In this document: piece by piece, positions 1 to 8,023 of the stretch
Numbering within the stretch: the stretch's first letter is position 1
Layout of the letters: each line of letters begins with the position of its first letter
Origin: Candidatus Hydrogenedentota bacterium
GTDB lineage: Bacteria; Hydrogenedentota; Hydrogenedentia; Hydrogenedentales; SLHB01
Direction: 5' to 3'
NCBI GenBank assembly: GCA_007118235.1
Contig: SKRY01000175.1
Location: 1-25,599, forward strand
Length of the DNA stretch: 25,599 bases
Program-made: the position numbers and the translations under genes
Notes under the pieces: model-generated
The model's database searches: none
What the model was told of the DNA's origin: nothing
Seen by the model: only the letters and a program-made list of their open reading frames with translations

Positions 1-133
1 CTTCTTGAAGTGAGCGAAATCCGCCCATATCAATATTGGAATGGTGCACAAAGAGATCCTTGCCGCCATCGTCGGGCACGATAAACCCATAGCCCTTTTC
101 ATCACTGAACCACTTCACAATGCCTGTCGCCAC
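1..133 (-). CDS. CspA-family cold-shock protein, 5' part only
   Basis: Small single-stranded nucleic acid-binding protein of the cold-shock-domain (OB-fold) family, acting in the cytoplasm as an RNA chaperone. Only the first 44 codons lie in the window; family members are about 65-70 residues. The frame reads VATGIVKWFSDEKGYGFI and then DLFVHHSNI, which are the RNP1 (KGYGFI) and RNP2 (DLFVHHS) RNA-binding motifs. The GTG start at 131-133 is chosen because a GGAGG (143-147 read on the minus strand) sits 9 nt upstream and because the family begins with this short lead into G-x-VKWF. It is transcribed leftward, away from the predicted origin, from the promoter at 260-288. The family assignment is secure. 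Which csp paralogue it is, and whether it is cold-induced, cannot be told. Confidence 0.93.
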   Translation of the reverse strand, partial: MATGIVKWFSDEKGYGFIVPDDGGKDLFVHHSNIDMGGFRSLQE

Positions 134-259
134 GTTCAACTACCTCCGTCCTAGGCCTCCATGGTACACTTGGCCGAGACCCTGAGCCTTGCCCCGACAC
201 AGTCACTGGTGGCGCCGCCTCCTCCGGGGCCAAGAGAAGACACCCCACTTATACCTTCC

Positions 260-288
260 ATTACACAATTTTTGACGCCAAATGTCAA
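260..288 (-). promoter_or_regulatory. Sigma-70-type promoter for the cold-shock gene
   Basis: On the minus strand TTGACA (283-288) is followed by exactly 17 nt and then TGTAAT (260-265). This is a perfect -35 and a 5/6 match to the -10. Transcription would start near 253, leaving a leader of about 120 nt before the GTG start. Long structured leaders are typical of cold-shock mRNAs. Confidence 0.7.
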
Positions 289-553
289 GAGCCAAATCCG
301 GCCAATCAGCGAGTAAGGCCTGTTCGGGAAAGGAACAAAGAAATGTCTTTTCCGCATACGCTTTTCACAACATCTCTCCAGGGCGGATACGCCCGTTGGC
401 TTTATGCCGCGACACCTCTCCAGACGCAACGGCCATGCCCAGCGCTGGAGGCGCGAAGAGCAGCCCACTGAACTCCGTGGGTCCAATGTTGTAATTCGGC
501 GGGCCCTTTGCTAGCATGGGTTCTTTCTGGGGGATGACCATAATGCGCCGACT

Positions 554-573
554 TGTGGATAACTTGTGGATAA
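554..573 (-). promoter_or_regulatory. Tandem pair of perfect DnaA boxes
   Basis: TGTGGATAA occurs at 554-562 and again at 565-573, in the same orientation and 11 bp apart. That is about one helical turn, so two DnaA monomers would sit on the same face of the DNA. Both match the TTATCCACA consensus read on the minus strand. Confidence 0.85.
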
Positions 574-833
574 TCCCTGGAATTTGGAATGGATGACCGT
601 GCGCGCATGTCCGCCTCAGAAACCCTAACTCACTGTGAGCCTTGAACTTAGCCCATATTTCCGCCGACGCAGCGCATCTTGCGCCGATCGCGTAAGTCCT
701 TATATGACAATAACTTATGCTTTTTCAAACCATCACGGGCAACGCAAAAAGACAGCCGGAATTCCATGTTCCACGGGCTGTGGGAAACTTCCCACAAGAG
801 AGACGAATTACCGCGCCACACCAGCCCAGCGCT

Positions 834-842
834 TGTGGATAA
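834..842 (-). promoter_or_regulatory. Perfect DnaA box
   Basis: TGTGGATAA, the complement of TTATCCACA, with the same polarity as the tandem pair at 554-573. Confidence 0.8.
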
Positions 843-1004
843 TCACACGCGCCTCCGTGGAACCCTTGCTAAATGGCTCCTGGGGAAAACCATAGCCGGG
901 ATTGTGGAAATCAAGGGGCTTTTCTCCACAGCCCCCCCGGCTGCGTCAGTCGGACGCACGGACGAGGCACACGCCCGGTGGAATCACTGGAAAGAGCCGA
1001 CAAC

Positions 1005-1013
1005 TTATCCACA
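1005..1013 (+). promoter_or_regulatory. Perfect DnaA box, opposite polarity
   Basis: TTATCCACA on the plus strand, facing the boxes at 554-573 and 834-842. A one-mismatch copy TTCTCCACA follows at 1059-1067 with the same polarity, about 100 bp before dnaN. Confidence 0.8.
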
Positions 1014-1169
1014 AGGCTTTTGCAGCGCCAAACCCCTGTTGGGTAAGGACTTAGGGAGTTCTCCACAGTTTCAACACGCCTTACTACGGTGAGTACGGTT
1101 TTTCTAGTTAATGGAATCCCATAAACACAACAAAAGGTTCAACCGACCTTCAAACGGAGCACCAAAGCA

Positions 1170-2279
1170 ATGAAAATTGAGATATCACGGCAAAACCTTC
1201 TTGAAGCCATTAATAAAGTGAAGAGTGTGGTTCCCCCCCGATCGGCCTTGCCGATATTGTCTCATCTGCTGTTGGAGGCGGAGAGCGACGGCATATTACG
1301 CGTGTCCGCCACGGACTTGAAGGTGGGGATTGAGTGCCAAGCGCCATGTGAGGTGGAGGAGCCGGGAGCATTGACGGTTTCGTCCCAGCGATTGGCGTCC
1401 ATCACGGGAGAATTGCCCGAGCAGTCCATTCGGATAGAACTAAGTGAAAGTAATATTATTAATTTGGAATGCGGGCGCATACGGACAAAGTTGTATAGCA
1501 TGGCGCCGGATGAATTTCCGCCCGTGCGAAAGTTCGAGAGTGTCGATCCCTTGATTTTGAGTCAGAAGGCGCTGAAACGCCTGTTTGCCAAGACGTCGTT
1601 TGCGATATCGAAGGATCAAGCACGGTATACGCTGACGGGCTTGTTATGCGAGATTGGAAATGGCAAGATAACGGCTGTGGCGACGGACAGCCGGCGCATG
1701 AGTGTGTGTATGGATGAGCAGGACGTGCCGGAAGGTTTGAATCATCAAGTAATTATTCCAGGCAAGATGATTCAGGAACTGGAGCGCTTGTTAAGTGATG
1801 AGGGGGAAGTGGAGGTATACATTGATGAGACGCATGCCGGATTCGCGTTTGACTCGGGCCGGTTGGTGACGGCGCTGATTGAGGGAACATTCCCGCAGTA
1901 TGATGCTGTTGTGCCCAAGAAGCATGATAAGGAAGCGCTTATTGACACAACGCAGTTCTTGGAGGCGGTCCGGCGTACGCGGACGATGACGAATGAAAAA
2001 TGGAACTCGGTTCGGTTTTCCTTGGACAAGGGCGAAATGACGTTGAAGGTGGTAACGCCAGAGGTTGGGGAGTATCAAGAGGAGATAGAGGTGGAATACG
2101 ACGGGGAGCCCGTCGAAGTGGCTTTCAATCCCGATTTCATCATGGACGTGGTTCGCCGGATTGAAGAGGACAAGGTGAGCTTTAATGTGAAGGATTCTCA
2201 GAATCCTGGTCTGATTAAGCCGCATTTGGAATCCGCCGAGGATACGTATTTGAATGTTATAATGCCTATACGTATCTAA
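1170..2279 (+). CDS. dnaN: DNA polymerase III beta subunit (sliding clamp)
   Basis: The beta clamp is a ring-shaped dimer that encircles DNA and tethers replicative polymerase and other partners. The protein is 369 residues, matching the usual 365-380. It starts MKIEISRQNLLEAINKV, then carries the first-domain signature LPILSHLLLEA (about 27-37), and ends with YLNVIMPIRI, the typical clamp C-terminus forming part of the partner-binding pocket. Three clamp repeats of about 120 residues fit the length. The ATG start has a GGAG about 11 nt upstream and matches the family N-terminus. It is the first gene right of the predicted oriC and heads a co-directional run; the next start is 19 nt after its stop. 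No dnaA lies beside it. The identification is secure. Confidence 0.98.
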   Translation: MKIEISRQNLLEAINKVKSVVPPRSALPILSHLLLEAESDGILRVSATDLKVGIECQAPCEVEEPGALTVSSQRLASITGELPEQSIRIELSESNIINLECGRIRTKLYSMAPDEFPPVRKFESVDPLILSQKALKRLFAKTSFAISKDQARYTLTGLLCEIGNGKITAVATDSRRMSVCMDEQDVPEGLNHQVIIPGKMIQELERLLSDEGEVEVYIDETHAGFAFDSGRLVTALIEGTFPQYDAVVPKKHDKEALIDTTQFLEAVRRTRTMTNEKWNSVRFSLDKGEMTLKVVTPEVGEYQEEIEVEYDGEPVEVAFNPDFIMDVVRRIEEDKVSFNVKDSQNPGLIKPHLESAEDTYLNVIMPIRI

Positions 2280-2298
2280 CGTTATCTGGAGGAGATCC

Positions 2299-4770
2299 TT
2301 GTTGACATTTGTTCGAAGCAAGGTATCGTGTTTGGGTAGACTTATGGGGTCCCGCGAGCGAGCGGGGCTCCTGGGTATTATGCTTCTTGCGCTCAGCCTG
2401 CGATTGTATAGGTTGGGCGCGTATGCATTTTGGCAGGATGAGGCGTATAACCTGTTGGTCTCGGAGAATCTGTTCGTCGCGGTGACGGAGGGGGAGTTTG
2501 TATCGAATAATCCGCCTCTGTTCTTCGCGTTGGTGGCGTTGTGGAGGATTTTGGGGTTTGAAGACTCGGAGTTTGGAATGCGGTTGCTTCCGGCTCTGTT
2601 TGGTACAGCCAGTGTGGGGATGATGTATGTGATCGTGCGGCGTTTCTATGGGACGGCCCCGGCGCTCATTTCCGCGTTACTCCTCGCTGTAAGCCCATTG
2701 CACGTATATCACTCGCAGGATTTGAAGGATTATATTCTGTTGACGTTTACTGGGCCGTTGGCTCTGTATTGCTTGTTTCGGGCGTGGGAAACCAACACGG
2801 GATGGGCGTGGACGGGGTATGGCGTGACAGCGGCGTTGGCATGCTACAGCGAGTTGTTTGCGGGACCGTTGTTGTTGGTTGGCAATATCTGGTTTTTGTG
2901 TTCGTTGCGGGGGTATCCAGGGCGATTAAAGGGATGGTTTGTCGCGAATGCGCTCGGCGCATTGAGTTTCGCACCTCAGCTTGGGATTATGTTGTATCGA
3001 GCCAATGTGATGTTGGTTGAGGGACAGGAGTGGTGGTTGGAAGCGCCGGGGTTTATTGATGTAGTGGTGTATATCAAAGCGATGGCGTTTGGTTATTCGG
3101 ATTTGGAGCCCTGGGTGTATCTGGCGTTTACGTTCTTTGTTTCGCTGTGCATGGTGGGGGTGGTGCTGGCGTGGCGGATGAAATGGCGTGAGACATCGTT
3201 CTTGCTTGCCTGGATGGTTGGCGCGTTGGCGATTGTATTTGTGGTGTCGCATATCATTAATAGTATATTCTTGATACGCGCGTTGATAGCGTATGGGTTG
3301 CCGATGTTTGCGTTTGCGGGGGTTGCGTTGAGCAAGTGCGAGATAGCGCTATGGCGCTACACGGCCTTGACAGCGCTCTTGGGATTGGCCGCCATGCCAT
3401 TGTATGAACACTATCAAGGGGAGTATCCGGTAAGTGAGTTCCCGCATCGGCCGGGGGTTCATCCGCCAAAGGAGTTCGATAAGGTGGCCGAATATATATC
3501 CGAGCAGTGGAGAGACGGAGATATAGTAATTCATAGTGGTCCAAATACATGGATATCTTTGTATTGGTATGGGTTAAGGGATAGAACCGGATATTATGTG
3601 GGAGTTCGCAGGGGTTTTCTTGAGTACTTCTGGGCTGGCAATGTTCCAACAACAGATAGAGATCTGTATCAAGGGATTTTCGCCCAGGCCCCACAAGGTC
3701 TCTTTGAAGGGAAAGGGCGTGCGTGGTTGGTCTTTACAGAGTGGGAGCGGGAGTATTTATCGGGTAATGCGCTGGACGTATGGAGATGGATGGATTCTAG
3801 GTTCACCCAAGTTGGCTATAAGGACTTCATGGGGATAGAGCTGTATGAGTATCAGGTGGAGGCGGACCCGGCCATCCGCACAGTACGCCGGGACTGCGAT
3901 AATGGTGTGACGCGCTGGGTGGAATATGAGGGAGAAATCACCGGAACGCATGAACATAGGGATCCGGACATTGGTTTGATTCCGGCTCCCGTGGAGGACC
4001 GCCGGGGGAATTTGGTGGTGCGTTTTGAGGATGTGGGGGAAAATGCAGGTGGTGAGGAGCAACATTTCGGAGAGAGAGCATTCTCGGTTAGGAATAGAGG
4101 GGAGGATCCCGTTCGGGCCCGAATAGAAGTGCTTCCGAATGATGGGTTGTGGCGAGCGGCGAGTGCGTACCGGCGCGAACCCTTGTGTCGGGTTTGGAAT
4201 GTGACGGGAATGAGTGTGGTGGGGGAAGGCCCGGAGGAGTGGCCAATAGCAGTATTGGGGGCGGGTATGGATGAAGGTATCGATGAAAAGGAGGCGTGGG
4301 CGCGTTTCTATTCGTTGAATCCTGGGCAATACGGTACGTGGATATATAGCAGGGGACGGCCATTGGAGGATGAAACGCGCCGGACGGATATTCGGATTGA
4401 GGCGAATGGGGTGGATATATCAACACCGATGCCAAGGAGTGGAGAAGAATACGGGGATTGGCGTTGGTTCCGGGGAGATGATATATCTATTGGTGAAGAG
4501 GAAGAATACCTGGACTTAGTATTAACGGCCATCAGAAATCTAGCGTTCGATACGAGTTGGTTTGATATTGGTTATATTGCGTTTATGAGGAAGAATTCGG
4601 AAGCAAACAGCGATATCTTGATGCAGTCGCCGGGATACGTGGAACTGGAACCCGGGGAAACGGTGAGTTGGCCGGTTTTCCTTGAGGAGGGTCGTTCACG
4701 GCTCGATATTTGGGTATACGAGAAGGAGAAAGATGGCAAGGCGTATTGGATTTTTGAGGAAGTGCAGTGA
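2299..4770 (+). CDS. GT39/ArnT-type membrane glycosyltransferase with large C-terminal domain
   Basis: Integral membrane glycosyltransferase of the GT-C fold, using polyprenyl-phosphate sugar donors on the outer face of the inner membrane; acceptor unknown. The N-terminal half (about 20-380) is a series of hydrophobic helices. It carries the family's first-loop acidic motif WQDEAYN (45-51) and the NNPPLFF motif (70-76), followed by SPLHVYHSQDLKDY typical of PMT_2 proteins. Residues of about 390-823 form a soluble, acidic, aromatic-rich region that I do not recognise and that makes the protein longer than the common 500-600 residues. The TTG start at 2299 is preceded by GGAGG (2288-2292, 6 nt spacing); ATG at 2344 is a weaker alternative. 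It follows dnaN closely and precedes a YfhO-like gene, suggesting joint work on surface glycans or lipids. The family is fairly sure, the substrate is not. Confidence 0.85.
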   Translation: MLTFVRSKVSCLGRLMGSRERAGLLGIMLLALSLRLYRLGAYAFWQDEAYNLLVSENLFVAVTEGEFVSNNPPLFFALVALWRILGFEDSEFGMRLLPALFGTASVGMMYVIVRRFYGTAPALISALLLAVSPLHVYHSQDLKDYILLTFTGPLALYCLFRAWETNTGWAWTGYGVTAALACYSELFAGPLLLVGNIWFLCSLRGYPGRLKGWFVANALGALSFAPQLGIMLYRANVMLVEGQEWWLEAPGFIDVVVYIKAMAFGYSDLEPWVYLAFTFFVSLCMVGVVLAWRMKWRETSFLLAWMVGALAIVFVVSHIINSIFLIRALIAYGLPMFAFAGVALSKCEIALWRYTALTALLGLAAMPLYEHYQGEYPVSEFPHRPGVHPPKEFDKVAEYISEQWRDGDIVIHSGPNTWISLYWYGLRDRTGYYVGVRRGFLEYFWAGNVPTTDRDLYQGIFAQAPQGLFEGKGRAWLVFTEWEREYLSGNALDVWRWMDSRFTQVGYKDFMGIELYEYQVEADPAIRTVRRDCDNGVTRWVEYEGEITGTHEHRDPDIGLIPAPVEDRRGNLVVRFEDVGENAGGEEQHFGERAFSVRNRGEDPVRARIEVLPNDGLWRAASAYRREPLCRVWNVTGMSVVGEGPEEWPIAVLGAGMDEGIDEKEAWARFYSLNPGQYGTWIYSRGRPLEDETRRTDIRIEANGVDISTPMPRSGEEYGDWRWFRGDDISIGEEEEYLDLVLTAIRNLAFDTSWFDIGYIAFMRKNSEANSDILMQSPGYVELEPGETVSWPVFLEEGRSRLDIWVYEKEKDGKAYWIFEEVQ

Positions 4771-4815
4771 TGGTGTTGCATGGAGAGCGCCGGATAGGGA
4801 TAAGAGAGTCGTGAA

Positions 4816-7092
4816 GTGAGTGTGTTAAGCGGGACAAGTGGGCGTTATGGAATGACGCCCTTTTTTTTGGTGGCGTTGCTTTTTGTCGCGGCGGCTCCAA
4901 CGTTTTGGCATCTCGTGGAGATTCAACAGGTGGATCTTCCGGAAGCGTCGGAGAATGCGGAACTCTATCAAGAAATTGAACCCGTTCTAAGTTACGGTGG
5001 TGAACGGCTGCGGGCGGGAGAATTTCCTGCTTGGAATGAGCGGCAATGGATGGGAGAGCCGTTTCTGGCGAATCCGGCCCATGGCGTGTTTCAGCCCTTG
5101 CATGGTTGGGCGTTTTTTGTGCCCAGGGAACGGGCGTTGGCGATCCATGCGTTCGTATCGCTGGTGCTCATGGGGCTGTTCTTTGTGCTTCTTGGCCGGT
5201 CGCTGGGTGTAGGATATCTTCCAGCCGTCATAGGGGCGCTGACCTATACATTTTGTGGGGCTTCAGCGGCGGCGATGTCGCGGCCTGACCTGGCTTCGGT
5301 GTTGGTGTGGAGTCCATTGTTGCTGTGGGCCATTCGGGAGTGGGTGCGGCTCGGGCGGCGAAGCATGGGGGTGTTGGCGGGTCTCGCGGGCGGGTTGATC
5401 CTGGTTAGCGGCTCTGTGGCGATGGCAATGGCGGTATTTGTGTTGGCGGCGCCTTATGCTGTTTGGGTGAGCACATTCCTGGCGGAGGAAGGGAGGCAAA
5501 CAGGTCTCGCGGGAAGAGGCGCGGGGCTGGCGTTGGCGGTTGTCGTGGCCTGTGTGGTTGGGGCCGTGCAGTGGGCGCCCGGCATCTTGTGGATACTGGA
5601 AGGGCGGGCTGTGGAAAACGTGTGGAATGCCCGCGCCGCGGCGCAACTGCCGAGGACAGGAGAGGACCTTCTGACGCAAATCTTGTCGGCTACTCCGGGC
5701 GCGCTGCCTCGGATCGGATACGTTGGCGCCTTACCATTGCTGCTGGCGTCAGTAGCGGTGTTTCACAAGGGAGGCGGGCGGGACGCGTGGTTCTTCTTGT
5801 TCATGGGGCTGGTTCTGACGGGATTGGCGTTCATGGCGCCTTGGGGCGAGGCAAGCCGTCACTTTCCGTGGTGGGTGGCGGCTTATCCCGTTGTGCTAGC
5901 CGTGGCCGTGTTGACGGCCTTGGGGGCGGATCGACTCATTCCGGCTAGGCGGCACGTATATTTGTCGTCGCTTATTCCGCCGGTGATTCTGGTAATGTTT
6001 GTGTTTGTTGGGGTTTTTGTCGTGGCGGGCGCGCAGATCCGGGGATATCTAATCGCGTTTGCTGTGCTGACCATCCCGGCTCTGTTTGTGCGGCGGTGGT
6101 GGATGGCTCGTGGTGTGTGGGTGTGTTGGATGATTCTCCTGTTCGCGGATCTTACAGCGGCTAGCGTGAACGCGTATCTGCATCCTTTTCAAGATGGTGA
6201 GGTGAGACGGGAGCGGCTAGAGCGGCTGGCGGCTGTGGCGGAGGAGTATGTGGGAGACGGGCGGGTGTTTGTCGCCGCGCATCCCAATGATGTCGCGCTG
6301 CCGCGGAACATCGGGTTGCTGACGGGGCTTCGGGTGGTGAATGGGACGGGAGCGGGATATCCGGACGAACATGCGGCGTGGTGGAGACGTATACCCGGTC
6401 ATGGCGCGGAGGAAGAAGGAGAAGACAACGACCTATTGCCTGGGGCGAGGCTGCTGCGGTATGCGGGCGCGCGCGTGATTCTGGTGGGACGAGACGCGGC
6501 GCTGAACGAGGAGGAGTGGGCGGAGGCGTTGCCGGGGCTGCGGGTGGTGGGGGGAGACGCGCTTACGGTGGCCTTGTTGGATGAGCGCGCATTGCCGTGG
6601 GCGACGTGGTATACGGAATGGGAAGTGGAGCCAGATCTTGAACGGACAGTGGAGCGAATGCTCGATCCGGGATTTCCTTTTGGCCGCCGGTGTATAGTGG
6701 AGGCGTCTCCAAGGGCGCCTGATGAGGACCCCGAATTCGTGACCGCGAACGGTGTGGACCCCGTCCCGGGAACGGCGGGCGGGAATGCATTCCGGATTGA
6801 AATACGGCAAAGGGATCCGGAACGTATCGTGCTGGAAGTGGAGAGCGGTTCGGAGGGCGTTCTTGTACTGGCGGATCAGTATGATCGCAATTGGAGAGCA
6901 GAAGCCAACGGAGAGCCGGTCCGCATCGTGCGAACCAATGGGATCTTTCGAGGAATTGCGTTGGACGCTGGAGAACATGAAATCGTGTTGGAATATGCGC
7001 CGCGTGCGTTACAAATAGGATTGTGGATATCAATAGTAGGGTTAAGTGTATTAGTTATCGCTGGATGGATTGGTGTCGCACGCGCTATATAG
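4816..7092 (+). CDS. YfhO-family multi-pass membrane protein
   Basis: Polytopic membrane protein of 758 residues resembling the YfhO family, members of which are tied to glycosylation of surface polymers. The N-terminus has a transmembrane helix, then the luminal motif PVLSYGGERLRAGEFPAWN and NPAHGVFQPLH (residues about 55-97), typical of the family. About ten further hydrophobic segments run to about 440. A soluble domain follows, and the last 90 residues contain LADQYDRNWRAEANGEPV and GIFRGIALDAGEHEIVLEY before a final helix, a strong YfhO signature. The GTG start at 4816 is supported only by a weak purine-rich AAGAGAG upstream; ATG at 4852 is possible. It lies 45 nt after the GT39 gene. 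The family is likely; the biochemical role is inferred from neighbours. Confidence 0.82.
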   Translation: MSVLSGTSGRYGMTPFFLVALLFVAAAPTFWHLVEIQQVDLPEASENAELYQEIEPVLSYGGERLRAGEFPAWNERQWMGEPFLANPAHGVFQPLHGWAFFVPRERALAIHAFVSLVLMGLFFVLLGRSLGVGYLPAVIGALTYTFCGASAAAMSRPDLASVLVWSPLLLWAIREWVRLGRRSMGVLAGLAGGLILVSGSVAMAMAVFVLAAPYAVWVSTFLAEEGRQTGLAGRGAGLALAVVVACVVGAVQWAPGILWILEGRAVENVWNARAAAQLPRTGEDLLTQILSATPGALPRIGYVGALPLLLASVAVFHKGGGRDAWFFLFMGLVLTGLAFMAPWGEASRHFPWWVAAYPVVLAVAVLTALGADRLIPARRHVYLSSLIPPVILVMFVFVGVFVVAGAQIRGYLIAFAVLTIPALFVRRWWMARGVWVCWMILLFADLTAASVNAYLHPFQDGEVRRERLERLAAVAEEYVGDGRVFVAAHPNDVALPRNIGLLTGLRVVNGTGAGYPDEHAAWWRRIPGHGAEEEGEDNDLLPGARLLRYAGARVILVGRDAALNEEEWAEALPGLRVVGGDALTVALLDERALPWATWYTEWEVEPDLERTVERMLDPGFPFGRRCIVEASPRAPDEDPEFVTANGVDPVPGTAGGNAFRIEIRQRDPERIVLEVESGSEGVLVLADQYDRNWRAEANGEPVRIVRTNGIFRGIALDAGEHEIVLEYAPRALQIGLWISIVGLSVLVIAGWIGVARAI

Positions 7093-7131
7093 AACTACAG
7101 GGTATTGATAAATACTATAAGCGGAGTGTGA

Positions 7132-8013
7132 GTGGATACACATACGGATAAAGGTGTGATCCGGATTGGTCCCGCCGGGTGGTTGTATCGCGATTGGGAA
7201 GGCAAGGTGTATCCCCCCGGCATGCCGAGGTCCATGCATCCCTTGAGCCTGTTGTGCCGGTATTTTGATATAGTCGAGATCAATAGTACGTTTTATGCTC
7301 CGGCGCAACCACGAAATGCGGTGGTTTGGATGGAAAAGGTAGCGGACAATCCGGCGTTTCGCTTTAGCGCAAAGCTGTGGCGGCGGTTCACGCATGAAGC
7401 TGCCACAAGACTAACGGAAACGGATGTCGAGGCCTATTGCAACGGACTGGCTCCCCTGGCGGAGGGAGAACGCTTGAGCGCCGTACTGGTCCAGTTTCCC
7501 TGGAGTTTTCGGCGCACGGAGGCCAATCGGTTGTGGCTTGCGCGGCTGCTGGATACCTTCTCCATGTATCCGCTCGCCGTCGAGTTTCGTCACGCATCTT
7601 GGGATAGGCCCGAGGTATACGAAGGGTTGCTGGAACGCAACGTGGCGTTTTGCAATATTGATCAGCCGCTGTTTGGCGATTCACTTGCGCCAGGGGAAGC
7701 AGTGACGTCGTCGCTGGCGTATGTCCGATTTCACGGACGTAACAAGACGAATTGGTTCCGGGAGGAGGCCGGGCGAGATGAGCGCTACGATTACCTGTAC
7801 ACGGAGGAGGAATTGACCCCTTGGCTGGAACGCATCAAGCGCATGCGAGAGAAGGCCGGCGAGGTACTGGTGATCACCAACAATCACTTCGAGGGTCAGG
7901 CGGTCGTGAATGGGCTGGAATTGGCCCATGGCCTCAATAGGAAAACGCCACCGTTGCCGGAGAGCCTTGTATATGCTTGGCCTCGCCTACGGAAACTGAT
8001 GAGTAAGGAATGA
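7132..8013 (+). CDS. DUF72 (YecE-like) TIM-barrel protein
   Basis: Soluble 293-residue protein of the DUF72/YecE family, whose biochemical function is not settled. Recognition rests on the ordered motifs IRIGPAGWLYRDWEGKVYPPG (about 9-29), YFDIVEINSTFYAPA (44-58), FRFSAKLWRRFTH (about 76-88), LVQFPWSFR (121-129), LAVEFRHASW (about 148-157), YVRFHGRNK (about 200-208) and VITNNHFEGQAVVNGLEL near the C-terminus. Length and motif order are normal for the family. The GTG start at 7132 is preceded by GGAG with about 6 nt spacing. It sits 39 nt after the YfhO-like gene and 10 nt before the TPR gene, so it is probably co-transcribed. Nothing in the neighbourhood reveals its substrate. Confidence 0.93.
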   Translation: MDTHTDKGVIRIGPAGWLYRDWEGKVYPPGMPRSMHPLSLLCRYFDIVEINSTFYAPAQPRNAVVWMEKVADNPAFRFSAKLWRRFTHEAATRLTETDVEAYCNGLAPLAEGERLSAVLVQFPWSFRRTEANRLWLARLLDTFSMYPLAVEFRHASWDRPEVYEGLLERNVAFCNIDQPLFGDSLAPGEAVTSSLAYVRFHGRNKTNWFREEAGRDERYDYLYTEEELTPWLERIKRMREKAGEVLVITNNHFEGQAVVNGLELAHGLNRKTPPLPESLVYAWPRLRKLMSKE

Positions 8014-8023
8014 GGGACGCGAA

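Larger units (their letters stand above)
540..1169. other. oriC: Predicted chromosomal replication origin (oriC)
   Basis: The gene-free stretch between the cold-shock gene and dnaN (134-1169) has DnaA boxes concentrated from about 550 onward. There are four perfect copies of TTATCCACA or its complement, at 554-562, 565-573, 834-842 and 1005-1013, and two one-mismatch TTCTCCACA copies at 922-930 and 1059-1067. Looser copies occur near 779-787 and 903-911. AT-rich patches at about 700-730 and 1098-1140 could serve as unwinding elements. The flanking genes diverge. Placement next to dnaN rather than dnaA is known in other phyla, for example cyanobacteria. No open frame in this stretch looks like a protein; positions 290-540 hold nothing else I can name. 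Confidence 0.85.

Noticed and set aside
151..1092. Several open frames in the csp-dnaN gap (for example 151-486 minus, 282-494 plus, 679-1092 plus).
   Set aside because: They overlap each other, contain the DnaA boxes, have no ribosome-binding sites and give compositionally odd products (Cys/Arg/His-rich). The stretch is better explained as oriC and leader.
1791..2321. Minus-strand open frame of 176 codons opposite dnaN.
   Set aside because: Shadow of a certain gene. No start signal, and it runs antisense through the clamp's conserved C-terminus.
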